Assembly: GCA_023055355.1 (NCBI GenBank)
Contig: JALJCS010000022.1
Coordinates: 5,937,001-6,001,000 of the forward strand
Length of the DNA: 64,000 nucleotides
From: Agelaius tricolor
Taxonomy: Eukaryota; Chordata; Aves; Passeriformes; Icteridae
Direction of reading: 5' to 3'
Part shown: positions 59,451-64,000 of the stretch, one piece after another
Layout of the letters: each line of letters begins with the position of its first letter
Position numbering within the stretch: the stretch's first letter is position 1
Notes under the pieces: generated by a model
What the model saw: only the letters and a program-made list of their open reading frames with translations
Told to the model about the DNA's origin: nothing
Database searches by the model: none
Position numbers and translations under genes: made by a program

Positions 59451-60428
59451 TGCTGCTCTGTTTCTGCCTTTCCACCACACCAGTGCTGGATTCACAGGGA
59501 GTTTGGGGCTCTCTTGCCACAGGGGAGCAGGGCCTCCCTGCAAGGCTTCTGGTGCTCATGGCTTTTTGTGGGCTAGGAGGAAACAAGTGGCTGCAGCTGC
59601 CTCTTGCCAAAATGATGCCACCACCCACCAGTGTCCTTGGCAGTGCAGCTTCAGCCACTGTGGGCCCCGCTGACATTAATGAAAAATTCACCAAAACCAG
59701 GAGAAACTTGAAGGGTTCTCACTGTTTTTGTTGTCACTTCCCTTACCAATGGGGAAAACATGCTGGGTTTGCAGTACATGGATCTGCTCTCATTTACACT
59801 GATGTACCTTTATTCAAAGAGGAAATCCTAGGTTACTCTGACTCAAGGCCTGCCCCTGGGAGCCGTCCCGAGTTGTTCTAACAAAGCTGTGCTCTCCACG
59901 CTATCATTTACATAACTGGATGTCTGTCCTGCTTCATCCATGCCCTCATCAATATGCTTAGTGTGAGTGTAATTTGGTTTGATTTATTCTGCTTTCTTCC
60001 AAATCATAGATTGATTCCACATAAAAATTCCTGGGGAAATCAGGCAGTTTCTGTGTAGCACTTGATTTTCTCTACTGCAGCCCCCCTGAAAACTATAGTC
60101 TGAGAAAGAAAGGTACAGAGGCTGAGAATCAAAGCAGAAGGCTTCTGCAGTAAGCTGAGATTCAAATAAAAATGCACAGACATAGGTAATGATGGCTTGG
60201 AGAGGAACAGTTCTTTTGCAATGGAATGTATCGAGCATCCAAACAAACAGTAGATTGTTTCTTGGGTTTCTTTTTTCTTTTTTTTTTTTTTTACATAACA
60301 TATCTTTTGGGAGTCAAAGCCCTATGTATAATTAAGGAAGCTTCTTTTTTAACCAGATGCATTGGGATGTGTGCTCTCTAAACAAAATAAATAACCATTA
60401 CAATATGAGAACCACGGGGTCATTTTAT
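59451..60428. other. Gene-less stretch
   Basis: CR1-adjacent sequence up to about 59700 is GC-richer and may include more of the same insertion. A T15 run lies at 60278-60292. There is no recognisable gene. Confidence 0.4.
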
Positions 60429-60444
60429 CCCCGCCCCCCCTCCC
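60429..60444 (-). other. Putative G-quadruplex motif
   Basis: The plus strand reads CCCC-G-CCCCCCC-T-CCC. The minus strand therefore has four G3 tracts that can be separated by single-base loops, a very stable quadruplex pattern. No gene start is evident next to it. Confidence 0.6.
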
Positions 60445-63400
60445 TCCGCTTTGAATTTTCTCTGTGGAAAATCAGACGCCATCCCTGCTGCCTCCTAGGA
60501 GCAGCACTGTGATCTTGCAGGCTCCTGCATCATGGGACCCCCTGTGCTGGCAATCAGACAGCAGTGTAGACCATCTCTGGGAGGAACAAAGACTGCACAG
60601 AGGTGGGAGGGTGGGCTGGGAACGAGGAAGCCAGAGCATCCCTGGGTGCCCTCCTTCCCAGGCCTTGTATTGGCATGGAAATGATTTCTCCTTATTGATT
60701 CCTGCCCTTGTTCATGTGCATGTCCCAGGAGGGTGTTTTCACTCTGCTTGTGCTTATGTTTTCATTTGTACAGGGCTTAGGTGTCTGTTGGAGAAAAGTG
60801 ATACCCAGGATGTCATTATGGTGTGACTGGATTGGCATCTAAAAGGCACATGCATGATAGGATCTGTCTTGGAGGCAAACCCTGCTCTGATCAAGGACTG
60901 CTTGTGCCAGAGTGCACCTAGAAACCACTGGCCCTCAGAAAGTATTTCAGTGCTGCAAGCAACAGGCTCTAATACAGGTAAAGGGCAGCAGGACACTTGA
61001 CAATAAGGAGGAAAACAAGTGTTGCTATGGCCTGAGTGAGCCTAGGAGTGAGTCTTGGCATGCCTGTGAGAACACTGGTTACCTGGGAATTTCTCCAGCA
61101 CAATCAGTAGGTTTGAGAAATTAATAAGACATTTCCAAGAAGGATGAGAAACCTGGACACAAATAATTGCTGATGCAAATGAATGAAAAACCTAAATGGG
61201 CTGCATGGGGAGTGTCCAGAGGTAGAGTACTTCTGAAAACCAAGCTTGTCGCTCAGGTGTTTTGGTAAATCCTGCTGTCCTTCACATCTTGGGATTATTT
61301 TCTCTGTGTGGGCAATGTTGACATGTGTAGTTTTGGTTGGTTTTTAGGTTGGGGTGGTTTTTTTTGGTTTTTGGTTGGTTTTGTTGTTGTTTTGTTTTGT
61401 TTTGTTTTTTATTTTTCCTGAAGTACTTACATGAAGAGCTCTTACCCCCGTGTTTAAAGAGGAAAAATCCACAAAAGTTAAAATTCAGCCGGGGGCAAAG
61501 ACTCTGCTCTTGGACTTGACAAATGTCTGGCTGCAATCCAAATAGTCTGACTTCCAGTTAGGGCTATTGGGACAGAAAGCAGCCCTTGGGACTAAGCAGA
61601 TAGAAGGGTTCCTTGCAGTGTCTTCCTCAGAGTAAGGGGTGAGGGGACTGGACAGATGATTTAAGGGCTGGGTTCAGGCTTACTGACCTGTGCTCCTGAC
61701 AGCTGGATTGGGTTGTGCCAGGGAGGCACTTCTGGAGGGACTCAGCATGCCCAGAAACCTGCAGAACATGTGGAGGTTATGTGTTACCAGCTGGGGTGGC
61801 TGATGGAGATGAGGGAGGAACCCACAGGATGGAGAGAGGAAGGTCTGTTCTTCCTCCATGGCCTTGGTTTTCCAAGATGGAATTTTCATGTCAGGAGTGT
61901 TCCTCACTCACCAGGATGGATCTCTGTGTCCCACCATGCTGGTCTAACCTTTTCATCCTTATCTGGGCTGCAAAAGCAGCACAGTCACCAGCAATTAGAC
62001 AAATCATGGAGAAGTCCCCATAGATGCAGAACCAGGAGAGACTGTGGCATCAGGGCTGCAGCATTTCCCATCCCCAGCCTGGTCCCTTGGTAGCCACAGG
62101 CTGGTAGCCTCAGGTGTCCCAGTGACATCCAGAGCCCATGGAGTTATAACAGATAAATGATGATGTCCTTTGTCCTTTTTTTCTCCAACATATTATTTCA
62201 GGGCTTGGGCCATTGGCTCTCTCTGGAAGCTGTGTCCAAGGCCAGTGCCATGGGACTGGCATGATCTGCCAATAAACTCTTGGAATCTTTTCAATGTTGG
62301 GGCAATGGTGGGAGCGAAGGCTCATCCTTCCCAAGCCTTTTCCCATATTTTTTCATCAATATGTCAGGGCGACCTCAGGGCTAGCCTAAGCCAGCCTGCT
62401 CATTCCCACCAAGCCAGGAGATACTCAGATTTAATTTACCAACTTGGAGGCTTTCTGAGGCAGTGAGATATCCTCAGATGAAACACTATATTTCAAGATG
62501 ATTATTGTTATAGTTAATGGAAAAGCAGTTTATATGAAACACTCTGTTCTCTCTGTGTCCCACACTTCTACAGGACATTCTGGATAACTGGTACCATAAA
62601 AGTGTGCTTTTGGCAGGATTCAGATAGCAGTAAAGTTAAGCACTTTAGATTACAACTAGGAGAGAGAAGGGGGAGAAAGGAAATTCCTTTGAAAATTATA
62701 ATTTCAACATGATAAAGTTGGCTGAAGAAGTGCAGCAACAGATAAAAATCAGCCTTAGTAAAAGACTGTGACCATTCAATAAAACAGTGAAACATTGAAA
62801 TGTGCAGAATGTGTTTTACCATGAATTAAAAGTGCAGAGAGTTCATCAGTGAGCAGCAGTTAGCTAATGAGAAAAGCAGATCCATGCATTTAGGAAATGT
62901 AAAGAAAACTTAAACCTTGTAAATTTTTATGCATTACCCCCTGCAGCAAAATATGAAAACCAGGTTAAAAGAAAATACAAAAAACCCCAAGCTCCTTCCT
63001 TCCCCCCCCGCCCCAAAAAAACCCCAAAAGAACCAAACCCACTGAGTATGTCCATAAAAAGAATTAGGTGACCTAGTCAAAAGAGAAAAAAAAAAGAATT
63101 TAGGAAAAAACCACTATTGACATATTGAGAACAGAAATACTGAGACATAGAAAAATACTAATTTTTAATTCTCCTGAACATAGTTTTTATTTCTCAGTTA
63201 TAAAACAGATTTTTTATTTTTCCAGCTCCTTTTGGCAAGCCCAATCTGCTGGAAATATTGAATAATGGATATCTTCTATAGGTACATCCTCAGAAGGACA
63301 CCTAGACATGACAAAGACAGTTTTATCATCTATTGAAGTCTACAGGCAAATGATTGCCCTAGAGTCAACCAGAAATCCAGAGCAGTCTCTGGAAGAGAAA

Positions 63401-64000
63401 AACATCTAGGATCCTAGATTTTCATAGCTTGTTCATAATTAAAAAAAAAAAATATTCCCCTGGAAGGTACCATACTGAAAAATCCAATCTACAAATATGC
63501 CTCAGGATAGGCAAGAGAGTTCTTTTTAAACTAAGGCAACAGTTGGATAAACTGATTTAAAAGCACATGTGTTGTGTAGAGGCAATGCTAATACATTCCA
63601 ACTTATGAATCCATTAGTCTGAGGTAATTTTGCATGATATGAAGCTCTTTCAAATTTATCAAATACTTTATTTTTTAAAATTGTTCTTCTCCTAATCATT
63701 AGCACCACGGACACCCTTTGTACATACAGGAGCAGGCTCTGCCTGGTGAACTTTTGGAGGACTGCAGCTGGCCTCAAGTACATCCCTCCTTTCTGCAGGC
63801 TCCATCCTCCCTGAGGCTGGCTGCCCTCCACTGTGCTTGGTAGAGCCTGAAGCACCATCCCAGCTCTGGCTTGAGCCCTGCTGCCTGCAGTGTCCTTAAA
63901 CCTTTGGCTGGCTGAAATTATCTGAAACATGCAAGGATAAATGAACTGTTAGCACCTTGCCACCAAGATCTCCCAGATATTAAAGCACATCCATCTCTGA
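60445..64000. other. Gene-less stretch with simple repeats
   Basis: A TTTTG/GGTT-rich run occupies about 61331-61417, and a C8-G-C4-A7-C4 tract lies at 63002-63025. An A-run lies near 63440-63452. GC-richer patches at 60470-60720, 61680-62110 and 63720-63890 carry frames of 120-134 codons on one strand or the other with no recognised domain. Confidence 0.45.

Noticed and set aside
63526..63930. 134-codon minus-strand frame
   Set aside because: Its GC-rich half explains its length. No domain was recognised and it runs on into AT-rich unique sequence without splice sites.
1..64000. CRISPR arrays, operons, riboswitches, phage or plasmid modules, tRNA and rRNA genes
   Set aside because: None was seen. 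The repeat content and composition are those of a bird nuclear genome, and no cloverleaf or rRNA wording was recognised by eye.

Overview
This window looks like avian nuclear DNA from an intergenic or long-intron region. The best evidence is the repeats. There are two plus-strand CR1 LINE 3' ends (near 15.9-16.2 kb and 31.5 kb), at least one ending in the avian ATTCTATG-type tail, and one minus-strand CR1 fragment (59.3 kb). There is also an LTR of a type I recognise from bird genomes (about 35.6-36.0 kb). Base composition is moderately AT-rich, CpG is scarce outside a few islands, and repeat density is low. I saw no bacterial, plasmid, phage or organelle features. The species and the neighbouring genes cannot be identified from what I recognise.

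I found no protein-coding gene that I can name. The longest open frames are explained by composition or repeats. The roughly 190-residue frames near 52.6-53.2 kb are a translated AAAAAG satellite, and the 225-codon minus-strand frame at 35.4-36.1 kb is largely antisense to an LTR. Other frames above 120 codons lie in GC-richer patches with no recognisable domain. Possible transcribed pieces are given as low-confidence candidates: a CpG island with a well-placed ATG and donor (1.79-2.54 kb); internal-exon-like intervals at 5070-5219, 42428-42584, 46559-46866 and a 27-base one at 51599-51625; a TATA-containing promoter-like stretch near 28.77 kb; and a poly(A) signal with a GT-rich downstream element at 50.26 kb.

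Layout. 0-3.2 kb: a GT microsatellite, then a CpG island. 3.26-4.45 kb: an old, minus-strand, reptile-type CR1 copy. 4.4-35 kb: mostly unique sequence with a few microsatellites, two young-type CR1 ends and several AT-rich blocks that read like conserved noncoding DNA (notably 33.83-34.36 kb). 35.6-36.0 kb: LTR. 39.70-40.08 kb: a decayed L2-type reverse transcriptase on the minus strand, found by translation. 41-50.3 kb: exon-like candidates and a CpG-retaining block ending in a poly(A)-like signal. 52.65-53.17 kb: a purine-only satellite with a 124-bp higher-order duplication. 57-57.5 kb: an AT-rich conserved-looking block. 59.26-59.45 kb: a CR1 fragment. 60.43 kb: a compact G-quadruplex motif.

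No new multi-gene system is visible. The most useful observations are the L2 reverse transcriptase fossil, the ancient CR1, the structured satellite, the PAR-bZIP/POU motif cluster and the candidate exons.
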